64,000 nt of DNA from CAMPKL01 sp963817465 (GTDB taxonomy: Bacteria; Acidobacteriota; Terriglobia; Bryobacterales; UBA6623), in NCBI GenBank assembly GCA_963817465.1, contig CAWFOP010000014.1:1-64000 (forward strand), read 5' to 3'. Positions 1-8,572 of the stretch are shown here, one piece after another. The position numbers were made by a program, and so were the translations under genes. Each line of letters begins with the position of its first letter. Position 1 is the first letter of the stretch. The notes under the pieces were generated by a model that was given only the letters and a program-made list of their open reading frames with translations, was not told the DNA's origin and ran no database searches.

Positions 1-1
1 G

Positions 2-1444
2 GCGCTGCAGTACATCGTCGCGACGGGTCAGGAACGGCAGCTCGCCTGGTACGGCACCGACCGTTGGCAAGCGACCTCAAAACTGACGGTCAACTTCGGG
101 TTGCGGTATGAATACTACCCGCTGATGACCCGCAAGGACGGCATCGGCCTCGAGGTCTACGATCCGGCCACCAACCTGATAACCGTCGGCGGACTCGGCG
201 GCATTCCTGAGAACAACGGGCTGTCGGTGAGCAAGGCGTTGTTCTCGCCGCGTCTGGGCCTGGCCTACCGCTTGGACGAGAACACGGTCATCCGTACGGG
301 CTACGGTCTCAACTACGACCCGCTGCCCTGGTCGCGGCCGCTGCGCGGCCAATACCCGCTGACCGTCACCTTCGACTTCCAGCCGACCGACAGCTACATT
401 CGCTTCCGTACGCTGGACGAAGGCATCCCGCCCGTCGTGGGTCCCGATCTGGCGAACCAGCCGATCGAGGTGCCGCTGACGGCTTCGCTCAGAACGCCTT
501 ACCCCAACTCGAAGATCAATCGCGGCTACACGCAGTCGTGGAACTTCACGATCGAGCGCCGTTTGCCGGCTGACTTGATCACGTCAATCGCGTACGTGGG
601 CACCAACTCCATCGGCATGTTCGGCGATCGCGACGTGAACGCGGCGCCGATCGGCGGCGGCAACTCCGGCCGGCCGTATGCTTCCACTACCGGCCGCGCG
701 GTCGGCACCAACATGTGGGACAGCTACCTCAACGGCAACTACCATTCGCTGCAAGTGGCCATCAACCGCAGCTTCAGCAAGGGTCTGTCGCTCAAGGGCG
801 CCTACACCTATTCGAAGGCCATCAACATGGCCGACGACGACGGCTGGGCCGGAGTCTACTGGGACCTCAATAGCCAATTCAACCGTAACCGCGCCCGCGC
901 CGGCTACGATCGGCGACAGATGTTCCAAATGGGCTTCGTCTATGAGCTGCCGCTCGGTAAAGGCACGTCCATGCCGCTCAGCGGCGCCGCCGACGCCATC
1001 CTCGGAGGGTGGCAAGTCAGCGGCATTCTCGCACTGCTAAGCGGCCAGCCGTTCGATGTTCGCGCTTCGGGCGCTTCGGTCAACGCACCGGGCGACACGC
1101 AAACCGCCGACCAAGTCGGAGAAGTGACCAAGCTGGGGAACGTCGGCAGCGACGGAACCTACTACAACACCAACGCCTTCGCTGCGGTCACCGAGCAACG
1201 CTTCGGCACCTCGGGCCGGAACATCCTAGACCGTCCGGGAACGACGAACCTGGACTTCAGCCTGGCGAAGACGTTCCATGTGAGTGAGAAGGTGGGCGCC
1301 CAGTTCCGACTGGAGGCTTACAACCTCACCAACACGCCGCAGTTCGGACAGCCGGACAACAACGTGAACAACGCTGGCTTCATGACGGTGACGAGCGCCT
1401 CGGGCGATCGCCAGTTCCGTCTCGGCTTGCGCTTCTCGTTCTAG
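2..1444 (+). CDS. TonB-dependent receptor, Oar-like (C-terminal part, 5' end outside window)
   Basis: This is the outer-membrane beta-barrel part of an Oar-like TonB-dependent receptor, a family that imports large substrates such as oligosaccharides in Acidobacteriota. The frame is open from the first bases of the window, so the plug and carboxypeptidase-regulatory domain lie upstream. The visible part has alternating aromatic beta-strands (for example NFGLRYEYYP early on) and ends in the typical barrel signature QFRLGLRFSF with a terminal Phe. A late segment FRLEAYNLTNTPQFGQPD is typical of the group. A strong terminator follows 27 nt after the stop. The substrate cannot be told from sequence. 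Confidence 0.9.
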   Translation, partial: ALQYIVATGQERQLAWYGTDRWQATSKLTVNFGLRYEYYPLMTRKDGIGLEVYDPATNLITVGGLGGIPENNGLSVSKALFSPRLGLAYRLDENTVIRTGYGLNYDPLPWSRPLRGQYPLTVTFDFQPTDSYIRFRTLDEGIPPVVGPDLANQPIEVPLTASLRTPYPNSKINRGYTQSWNFTIERRLPADLITSIAYVGTNSIGMFGDRDVNAAPIGGGNSGRPYASTTGRAVGTNMWDSYLNGNYHSLQVAINRSFSKGLSLKGAYTYSKAINMADDDGWAGVYWDLNSQFNRNRARAGYDRRQMFQMGFVYELPLGKGTSMPLSGAADAILGGWQVSGILALLSGQPFDVRASGASVNAPGDTQTADQVGEVTKLGNVGSDGTYYNTNAFAAVTEQRFGTSGRNILDRPGTTNLDFSLAKTFHVSEKVGAQFRLEAYNLTNTPQFGQPDNNVNNAGFMTVTSASGDRQFRLGLRFSF

Positions 1445-1471
1445 GCGAGAAGACAACAAACAACCGCAACC

Positions 1472-1501
1472 GGGGCTTCCTCTCAGGAGGAAGCCCCTTT
1501 T
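1472..1501 (+). terminator. Rho-independent terminator of the TonB receptor gene
   Basis: An 11-bp perfect stem (1472-1482 paired with 1487-1497) with a 4-nt loop is followed by TTTT. It lies 27 nt after the receptor stop codon. Confidence 0.88.
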
Positions 1502-1542
1502 GCGTTCAGCGCTCGATCCGCGGGCGCAAGCGGTGTCCGATA

Positions 1543-3033
1543 ATGAAAGCGGCTTTGCGGACTGTTTTACTCGGGCTCGCTTTTTGCGCCGGTCTCGCCG
1601 CGCAGCAGGACGCGGCCGTCCTGGCCCAACAAGGCAAGCAAGCGTTGGCGGAACGCCGCTTTTCCGACGCGGCGACGATCTACGGCCGCTTGGTTGAATT
1701 GATCCCCGGCAACCCCGGACTGCTGCTCAACCAGGGCATGGCGTTGGCCATGGCCGGACGCGACGCCGAGGCCGTGCCGCCCCTCGAGAAGGCCGTTTCC
1801 ATCGAGCCGAAAATCTATCCCGCCTGGCTGTTCCTGGGCGGCTCGCATCTGCGGCTGGGACATCCGGACAAGGCGATCGAGCCGCTGGAGAAAGCCGTCG
1901 AGATGCAACCCGACGATCCGCAGGCGCAGCGCATGCTCGGCGAAGCCTTGCGGACGTTAGGACGTCATCGGGAAGCCCTGCCGCACTTGAGAAAACTCGC
2001 CGCCGCGACGCCGGACGACGCGTCGGTATGGGCGGCGCTGATCGAGTCGTACCAGGCGCTGGCTTCCGAAGCCTTCAGCTCACTGCAAAAAGCCGCGCCG
2101 GAGTCGGCGTACATGGTTCGCCTCATCGCCGACGCCCGCTTCGCCCAGCGGCAGTACCCCAGCGCGCTCTACCTCTATCGTCTGGCGATCGAGCGCGACC
2201 CGAAGCTGCGCGGCCCGCATGCCGCCGTCGCTGAAATCTATCGCCGAACCAATCACCCCGACTGGGCCGCAACCGAACAGAAGGCCGAGGCCGAGCTCGG
2301 CGCTCCGCCATGCGAGACGGCTCGGCTCGAATGCGACTACCTGGCCGGCAAGCTCGACACGGTCGCCGCCGCGAAGGGGCGGGATGCGGCGGCGCTGTTT
2401 TGGCGCGCCAAGGCTCTTTCCAGCCTTGCCGACCAGGCCTTCGACAAGCTCAACGACCTGCCCGACACGGCGCAAAAGCACGAGCTGCTGGCTGCGCTGC
2501 TCGCCGATCAAGCGCGCCATGCCGACGCGGCCGATCACTGGCAAAAAGCGCTCGACCTCGAACCCGGCAATCCGCGTTACCAGGCCGCCTACGCCACGCA
2601 GCTCTACCTGGCAAGGGATATCGAGAAGGCGAAGCCGCTCATCGAGAAGCTGCACGCGCAGGCGCCCAACGACCCGCAGTGGAACTTCTTCCTCGGCGAC
2701 ATGAAGCTGCAAGCGCAAGATGCGGCGGGTGCCGTGCCCTTGCTCGAGAAAGCCGTCGCCGCCGACGCATCGTTGCTGCCGGCCCATCACGCTCTCGGCC
2801 GCGCCTACATGGCCGTCGAACAACCGGAGAAAGCCATCCCTCACCTCAAAGCCGCCCTCGAGCTCGATCAAGACGGCAGCCTCCACTACCAGCTCGCCCA
2901 GGCCTACATCCGAACCGGGCAACGCGACCTCGCCCGCGAGCCGCTCGAAACATCGCGCAAGATGCAAGCGAGCGTCCAGGCGCAGCAATCCGCGGCCCAA
3001 GAGATGGCGATCACCGCGCCCCCGGCTCCGTAG
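1543..3033 (+). CDS. Secreted tetratricopeptide-repeat (TPR) protein
   Basis: The 496-residue protein begins with a signal peptide (hydrophobic core about residues 6-18, Ala-rich end near AAQQ). The rest is made of TPR repeats, with recurring motifs such as PLEKAVSIEPKIYPAWLFLG, HRKA-type helices and KAIPHLKAALELDQD near the C-terminus. TPR arrays are protein-binding scaffolds, and a periplasmic role is inferred from the signal peptide. No enzymatic domain is visible. Its 3' end overlaps the end of the convergent ASPIC/UnbV gene by 23 nt, which may mean the two are antisense-coupled at their ends. No strong ribosome binding site precedes the ATG. Confidence 0.85.
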   Translation: MKAALRTVLLGLAFCAGLAAQQDAAVLAQQGKQALAERRFSDAATIYGRLVELIPGNPGLLLNQGMALAMAGRDAEAVPPLEKAVSIEPKIYPAWLFLGGSHLRLGHPDKAIEPLEKAVEMQPDDPQAQRMLGEALRTLGRHREALPHLRKLAAATPDDASVWAALIESYQALASEAFSSLQKAAPESAYMVRLIADARFAQRQYPSALYLYRLAIERDPKLRGPHAAVAEIYRRTNHPDWAATEQKAEAELGAPPCETARLECDYLAGKLDTVAAAKGRDAAALFWRAKALSSLADQAFDKLNDLPDTAQKHELLAALLADQARHADAADHWQKALDLEPGNPRYQAAYATQLYLARDIEKAKPLIEKLHAQAPNDPQWNFFLGDMKLQAQDAAGAVPLLEKAVAADASLLPAHHALGRAYMAVEQPEKAIPHLKAALELDQDGSLHYQLAQAYIRTGQRDLAREPLETSRKMQASVQAQQSAAQEMAITAPPAP

Positions 3034-4615
3034 CCTCGACCGTTTGACCCGCCTGGAGGTCGCGCAGCACCTGCTCCGCGCCGCTCGGCCAACGAATCTT
3101 GGCCTCGGCAACTTGCTTCGCGCCGCCCAGCCCGAAATGCACCGGCGTCAAGCTCGACGACGCGTAACCGACGCTGCTCGTCATACAGTTCACTTGTTCG
3201 CCGATCGTCACGCACGCGCCGACCCCGTCGCGGTTGCTGCGCACACCCTTGAGCCGAAACGCGATCCAAGAGCCCGCCTGCGATCGGTTCAGCCACAATT
3301 CAGCAGGCTCGCCCAGCGAGCTCACGACCGCGTCCACGCGGCCGTCGCCGTCGAAATCGGCGAACGCGGCTCCGCGATGCGCCTTCGCGCCCGGAAGCGT
3401 CACGGCGGTCTCGAACTTCCCCTTGACATTCCGCAGCACGAGGTTCGGCTGCCGGTACACGTACGGCTCGAACTGATCGACCAGATCGTTCACGTGGCTG
3501 TTGGCGGTGAACAGGTCCTTCCAGCCGTCGTTATCGAAGTCGGCCAACCCGAGGCCCCAGCCCGCGTAGCGCGCCGTGGCCCGCGCCACGCCCGACGGAT
3601 GCGTCTCATCCACGAACAGCCCTTCGCCGTCGTTGCGAAACAGCGGGAAAGTCTCGCCCGAAAGGGCCGTGACGGCGAGGTCCGGCAAGCCGTCGTTGTC
3701 ATAGTCGCGGGCGTCCGCCCCCATGCTCGCCACAGGCTTGCCGTGACTGAGCAGGGCCGAGCCGGCGAACAGCGCGTCTTCGACGAACGTTCCGTCGCCC
3801 TGATTGACGAAGAGGAAGTTCGGCAGATTGTCGTTAGTGACGAAGGCGTCCTGGTCGCCGTCTTGGTCGAAATCGGCGAATACGACGCTCATCCCGCGGC
3901 CTTCGTGCTTGCCCACGCCCGACTTCGCCGTCACGTCCTCAAAGCGGCCGCCGCCCAGGTTGCGGTAGAGCTGGTTCGAGATCGGCTTGAAGTACTTCGG
4001 GTGGCAATAGACCCGTACATTGCGCGCCCGGTCGCCGCAGTAGCGGTCGTAGGCCGGCGTCCAATCGGCGTAGTTGACGACGAAGAGGTCGAGCAGCCCG
4101 TCGTTGTCGTAGTCGAACCAGCCCGCCGCCACCGACCAGCGGTCGCTGTTGATGCCCGAGGCCTTGGTGACATCCTGGAACGCGCCGTCGCCCTCGTTGC
4201 GTAGCAGTTGGTTGCTGAATACGCCCGGCACGAACAAGTCGGCGTCGCCGTCGTTGTCGAAGTCCGCCGCCGCGGCGCCCATCGAATAACCGCGTCCGGC
4301 CACGCCGGCCTTTTGGGTGACGTCTTCGAAACGCGCGCCGCCTAGATTCCGGAAGAGCCGATTCGCGTCTTCGGGAAGCGACTTCTCGAGCGAGGGCAGC
4401 GCGGCGCCGTTGGCGAAGAACACATCGATGAGCCCGTCGCCGTCATAGTCGAACACCGCCAGCCCGCCGGCCATCGTCTCGACCATGTGCTTTTCGCTCG
4501 TCGGATGATTTTGCAGCGTGAACTCGAGCCCGACCTTGTTCGCCGACTCTTCGAACCTCAACGTCTGCGACCAGACCGGCGCCGAAAACGCCAGGATGAG
4601 AGCAATCAAAAACAT
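3011..4615 (-). CDS. CRTAC1-family secreted protein with FG-GAP repeats and ASPIC/UnbV domain
   Basis: The 534-residue protein has a signal peptide (residues 1-16, cleavage near WSQ). It then carries repeated calcium-type loops of the FG-GAP/VCBS kind, such as DYDGDGLIDVFF, DFDNDGDADLFVPG and DYDNDGLPDLAV, which form a beta-propeller. The last roughly 90 residues are an ASPIC/UnbV domain (GVRSNRDGVGACV, then HFGLGGA and WPSGAEQVL). Such proteins are abundant secreted adhesion-like proteins in Acidobacteriota and Planctomycetes, but their function is unknown. The gene is convergent with and overlaps the TPR gene. Confidence 0.88.
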   Translation of the reverse strand: MFLIALILAFSAPVWSQTLRFEESANKVGLEFTLQNHPTSEKHMVETMAGGLAVFDYDGDGLIDVFFANGAALPSLEKSLPEDANRLFRNLGGARFEDVTQKAGVAGRGYSMGAAAADFDNDGDADLFVPGVFSNQLLRNEGDGAFQDVTKASGINSDRWSVAAGWFDYDNDGLLDLFVVNYADWTPAYDRYCGDRARNVRVYCHPKYFKPISNQLYRNLGGGRFEDVTAKSGVGKHEGRGMSVVFADFDQDGDQDAFVTNDNLPNFLFVNQGDGTFVEDALFAGSALLSHGKPVASMGADARDYDNDGLPDLAVTALSGETFPLFRNDGEGLFVDETHPSGVARATARYAGWGLGLADFDNDGWKDLFTANSHVNDLVDQFEPYVYRQPNLVLRNVKGKFETAVTLPGAKAHRGAAFADFDGDGRVDAVVSSLGEPAELWLNRSQAGSWIAFRLKGVRSNRDGVGACVTIGEQVNCMTSSVGYASSSLTPVHFGLGGAKQVAEAKIRWPSGAEQVLRDLQAGQTVEATEPGAR

Positions 4616-4712
4616 CAGCGGCAGCCTTCAGCTTAGCGATGGGCGCTTGTGGCGCGCGGCGCTGCGTGCCGCAGACCGATTCGTTGCTTATCCCGACCGG
4701 CTCCGCGCCGCG

Positions 4713-7220
4713 CTACTTGCGCCAGGGCGCGTCCGGCGAACCGAGCGAAATCAGATTGGCGAAGATCCGCACCGCTCCCGGAACCGCGTAGGGCAACTGC
4801 CGGTACCACGCCAGAGCGCAGTAGACATACATTCCTTTCCCGGACCGAGTCGCAAGCCACACACCTTCCTGCGGCGCCTGCCCTTGGTCGTGCGTCTCAA
4901 TCAACGGCTCGTAGCGCTGGTCCCATTCGACCCAAAACTTCGATCCGCGCTGTTCGACCCAGCCGTCAAAATCCTTCTCGGTGACACGGTTCGGCCAGGT
5001 GAACACGGGATTCCGCGGCGCCAAAATCCGAACCGGCGCATCCTCCTCGCTCGTCTCTTCCGGATTCGACGTCATCTTGTACGGATAAGGCCCGAAATTT
5101 CGATCGAACTCCGGCGTGTTGTATTCGACGACGAGCACACCGCCGCGCTCGACGTAATCGAGCAGCCGAGCATTGTGGGCGACGAGATCCGGCCGAACGG
5201 CGTAGGCGCGGATGCCGATCAAGATCGTGTCATAGGCGGAAAGATCGCCCGTCGCCAGCGCCGCTTCGTCCAACAAGGTCAGGTGCGCCCCAAGCTGCAG
5301 CACCGCCTCGGGAACCTTGTCCCCCGACCCCATCAAGTAGCCGATCTCGAGGTCGGGGGCCATCGTGACCTCGATCGCGCTGACATACTGGACCGCCGGC
5401 TCGGAGACATAAGCGGTGTCCAACTCCGGGTACGTGATCGCTTCGAACGACTCGCTCGAGCGCTGCCCCTTGTACTTTGCGACCGCCCGGATAGCGTGGC
5501 GGCCGGCTCCATCGCTGGTCGGCTGCACCTGGAACGTCGCACGGCGCTGCTCGCCGTCCCGCTCGAACCGAAACGGCATCGACACCGGCGCGACTCGCCA
5601 ACCTTGCGGGGCCTCGAGCGATACCGCTCCTTCAAAGCCGCCGTCGGAGGTTCCGCCGCGGCTATCGAGCTCGACGTCCACCGCAAACGCGCCCGAGCCT
5701 AAAGGCCAAATGCGCTCCGGCGTCGCGAAGCGAACCGAGACCGCGGGCCCCGCGGCGAGCGCACGGCGGCGCTGCACGCGCTGCTGGTCGATGTAGCTTG
5801 CTTGGAGGGGAGCTGTCAGATGCACGGGCGTTCCGTCGACGTCGATAACGGCTTCGGCGGAAACCGGCGCGGGGGGCAGGGCCCGGCCCCAGAGTCCCTC
5901 GTCGAACGAATACTGAACGTCCCAAACGGACCCTCGGCTCCAGTTCACCGTCACCGGAGCGGAATCGGCCGCTGCGACGATGCGAAAGCGGCCGTCACCA
6001 TCGTCGGTGACCGCCCAGCCCTTGGGCGCGTTTACCTTGACGCCCTCGAGCTCGAGCGGCCCCGCGAGGCGCACAGCAGCCTCGAACGCCTCTCCCGGAG
6101 TGGCGACGGCGATCGTCTCGTAGGGTCGAAACGCCGCGAAGGGGCCGCTCGGCTTGTCCCGCGGCTCAACCAGGAACTCGAAGTCAACGCCCAAGGCTTG
6201 TGCGATCGTCGTCTCGAAGAGCCTCTCGCGACGGCGGCGGGGCGGCGAATCGGCCTGCTCACGCGTGATGCGCAGCCCGCGCGCCAGCGCCTTCGCCGCG
6301 CCGGCCGCGTTCTCGGTTAGCCAAGCTTCCGCCGCGTCCTCTACAGCCTGGCTGACGCCAGCGGCCGCCTTCACGTCCAGGCGGTCGAAAAAGCCTTCCT
6401 CACGCTCGGCCGCGCCCACCTGCGAAGCTTCCAGCTTGTAGTACCGCATCGACGGCTCGCGACCCAGGATCGCCGAGCCCGCAGCCTGCGAACGGTGCGC
6501 ACGCAGGCCGTCTCGCGCGACCTGCGCATAGGTCAACCCCAGCAATGGATCGTAGATCCCCGAATCGACCGCGACGGTCCACTCGTCCGCTTCGCGGCGA
6601 TTGTCGGAGTAGAGTTTCGAAGCCTGCCAGGCGGGTCCAGCGTCAGGAAAGCGCTGCGGGTCGGCGGCGGCCGCGTAAGCCTCTCGGCCCAGCAGACCGG
6701 CGGCCTGGTGCTGACCGTGCCCGTCGCGCTCGTTGCCTTGCCAGCGAACAAGAATCACGTGCGGCCGCACCTCTCGCACGATTCGCACGAGGTCACGCAA
6801 GACTTCCTCTCGCGGCCAGTTCCTGAGGGTCTCGTCCAACGTTTTGGAGTACCCGAAGTCGGCGAAACGAGTGAACCGCAGCCGTGCGCCGTAGTATTGG
6901 GCGGCTCGCTGAAACTCGAGCGTCCGCAGCACGCCCAACCGGTCAAACGCATCGTCTGTGATCAGATTGGCCCCGGATTCCCCGCGGGTGATCGACGCAA
7001 TCGTCACGTCGACGCCGAGTCCGCGGCTGAGGTAGGTCAGCGTGCCCGAGTCCTCATCATCCGGGTGAGCGGTGATGTGCAGCACGCGGTACGGATTGGC
7101 GAGCCGCCGCAGGTTCTGCCGCAAGCCGGCCTCGCCGCGATCGATCGCCAGGGGCTCGGCGGCGCGGGCCATCAGCGTCAGGCACAAAAGCAGCGGGATG
7201 GCGCGGAGGAGGCGACTCAT
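4713..7220 (-). CDS. Secreted PIG-L/LmbE family deacetylase, large form
   Basis: The 835-residue protein has a signal peptide (residues 1-20) and an N-terminal PIG-L domain. The zinc-site motif AHPDDE is at residues 51-56, and a second motif HGQHQAA is near residue 170. PIG-L enzymes remove N-acetyl groups from N-acetylglucosamine-type conjugates. After about residue 330 comes a long beta-rich extension. The C-terminal part contains a ThuA-like or glutamine-amidotransferase-like stretch (DTILIGIRAYAVRPDL, VVEYNT), as seen in other large Acidobacteriota PIG-L proteins. The substrate is unknown, and the signal peptide suggests periplasmic or extracellular glycan work. The next gene upstream is 53 nt away on the same strand. 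Confidence 0.87.
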   Translation of the reverse strand: MSRLLRAIPLLLCLTLMARAAEPLAIDRGEAGLRQNLRRLANPYRVLHITAHPDDEDSGTLTYLSRGLGVDVTIASITRGESGANLITDDAFDRLGVLRTLEFQRAAQYYGARLRFTRFADFGYSKTLDETLRNWPREEVLRDLVRIVREVRPHVILVRWQGNERDGHGQHQAAGLLGREAYAAAADPQRFPDAGPAWQASKLYSDNRREADEWTVAVDSGIYDPLLGLTYAQVARDGLRAHRSQAAGSAILGREPSMRYYKLEASQVGAAEREEGFFDRLDVKAAAGVSQAVEDAAEAWLTENAAGAAKALARGLRITREQADSPPRRRRERLFETTIAQALGVDFEFLVEPRDKPSGPFAAFRPYETIAVATPGEAFEAAVRLAGPLELEGVKVNAPKGWAVTDDGDGRFRIVAAADSAPVTVNWSRGSVWDVQYSFDEGLWGRALPPAPVSAEAVIDVDGTPVHLTAPLQASYIDQQRVQRRRALAAGPAVSVRFATPERIWPLGSGAFAVDVELDSRGGTSDGGFEGAVSLEAPQGWRVAPVSMPFRFERDGEQRRATFQVQPTSDGAGRHAIRAVAKYKGQRSSESFEAITYPELDTAYVSEPAVQYVSAIEVTMAPDLEIGYLMGSGDKVPEAVLQLGAHLTLLDEAALATGDLSAYDTILIGIRAYAVRPDLVAHNARLLDYVERGGVLVVEYNTPEFDRNFGPYPYKMTSNPEETSEEDAPVRILAPRNPVFTWPNRVTEKDFDGWVEQRGSKFWVEWDQRYEPLIETHDQGQAPQEGVWLATRSGKGMYVYCALAWYRQLPYAVPGAVRIFANLISLGSPDAPWRK

Positions 7221-7273
7221 ACGGCCCAGCCTACTCCAAACTCCCGCGTGCGCGCCCGCGGCGCGGGGAATCC

Positions 7274-8122
7274 CTAGCCGGCGAGGCTCAGCTGTTGCAT
7301 GAGCGGATCTTGCTGCGTTGACGAAAAGACGAACGGCAAGACCTTCGATTCGGAAAGGCAGACGACCGGCACGTGGCGGAGTCCTTCGCGTATCGCCTCA
7401 ATCTGGCGAGCAAAAACCGCATTGGGCCGTTCCGAATCGAAGCTCAGGGCTTCCATCTGGCAACCGTACTTAGGATCAAAGTACGACGGCAAGGCGCTTT
7501 GTTCTCCCCGCAGGGGCTTGCCGCCGAGCCGCTTCAAGATGGAGGCCGAGCAGTTCCTAACGGTCGCCGTCGCGAGGCCGACAGCGCCTCCCAGCAGTTG
7601 CGCCAGGGCATAAGTTCCCAGCGCGGTGCACAGGGCCGCCCGCGTGAAACGCAACTTGTGATCGAGAGCCCAACCTCCCACTTCGAAGAAGTTCACTCCC
7701 AAGCTCTGGGACCGCTCAATCTCTGAATTGACCGCTTTTCTAATGTCCGTGCTCCAGCGGTCGCTCATCGCCAGCGCGGAATGTCCGATCGCCAGCTCTT
7801 CGAACTTCAGCGGAGCCGGACCGGGGAGGATGCGGATGCAGCCTTGAACTTGGTCCGATTCGTTGAGCGCCAGCAAATGCCAGCTCTCTTTGTCCTTTGG
7901 CAGCTTGTGACGGCCGCAGGAATCGAGGGCGCTCTGGGTGATCGCACCGTCTTCGAGGTAGATGCGACCGCGCAGCCGCTGCATCTCGTCGATCAGCCTT
8001 GCATGGGTGCGCGCGTCTTTTAGCCGGTTCGTAAAGATCCGGGTCTTATCCTCCCCCGAAGGCGGGGCAAGAAGAACAAAACGGCCGAAACTATGTGTCA
8101 GGGCACACGTCTGGAAAGTCAC
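7274..8122 (-). CDS. LuxI/FeeM-like N-acyltransferase (GNAT fold)
   Basis: The 282-residue protein starts at GTG 8122, chosen because AGGAG lies 8 nt upstream. It shows the pattern of acyl-ACP-dependent autoinducer or N-acyl-amino-acid synthases. There is an N-terminal helix ending LRGRIYLEDGAI, then SWHLLAL and VQGCIRILPG (the strand where LuxI has its conserved Arg), then an acidic EIERS and FFEVGGWAL, and later an acyltransferase-type ATVRN segment. It would transfer an acyl chain to a small amine, but the product cannot be predicted. No LuxR-type receptor is in the window. An alternative is a PEP-CTERM/exosortase-associated acyltransferase (TIGR03694 is also LuxI-like), since a PEP-CTERM gene lies 2.2 kb upstream. 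No signal peptide is seen. Confidence 0.65.
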   Translation of the reverse strand: MTFQTCALTHSFGRFVLLAPPSGEDKTRIFTNRLKDARTHARLIDEMQRLRGRIYLEDGAITQSALDSCGRHKLPKDKESWHLLALNESDQVQGCIRILPGPAPLKFEELAIGHSALAMSDRWSTDIRKAVNSEIERSQSLGVNFFEVGGWALDHKLRFTRAALCTALGTYALAQLLGGAVGLATATVRNCSASILKRLGGKPLRGEQSALPSYFDPKYGCQMEALSFDSERPNAVFARQIEAIREGLRHVPVVCLSESKVLPFVFSSTQQDPLMQQLSLAG

Positions 8123-8572
8123 GGGGGAGACTCCTGTTCACAGCTGACCCAGAAACGATTTGTCTGCGACGGAGTCCACTCATCAACAGGAGTGAACGCC
8201 CAAAGTAAAAGCAAGGGCGCGAATGACTACTCTTCAGGCTGTGACCGTCGCGATTCAATATCAGGACGGTATCAGCCGAAGATTTATAGGGATATAGGTC
8301 AACGTCCCGACACGGAACTCGGGGATTGCTTAACCCAGTTTCTCCTGTAGTGTTATGACCGTGACACCCTCTTGGGCGGCGCGAGATGCGGCCCTGGGGT
8401 GTTCTTGTGTACCGAATAGGGATAGCGCATTCGGACCGATTGCGGCAACAGCCGATGCCGGCAAAAGATTGAAGAAAGGTGCGCGATGTCACGTACGCTC
8501 GAGCGCCACCCTGTGTTTTCAACGATTTAAGCTACGGCGACGTGAAAATGGCATTTTTCGCGCCTAACGGCA
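8123..8572. other. 450-bp intergenic region upstream of the LuxI-like gene
   Basis: No convincing gene was found here; a 143-residue minus frame lacks any recognisable family and has no ribosome binding site. The stretch is less GC-rich than its neighbours and contains AT-rich tracts around 8283-8300. The leader of the acyltransferase and its promoter should lie here. I could not identify a clear -35/-10 pair, and I compared it by eye with c-di-GMP riboswitch landmarks without a match. Confidence 0.5.

Noticed and set aside
8091..8522. 143-residue minus-strand frame upstream of the LuxI-like gene
   Set aside because: No ribosome binding site, no domain, and it overlaps the start of the acyltransferase gene in another frame.
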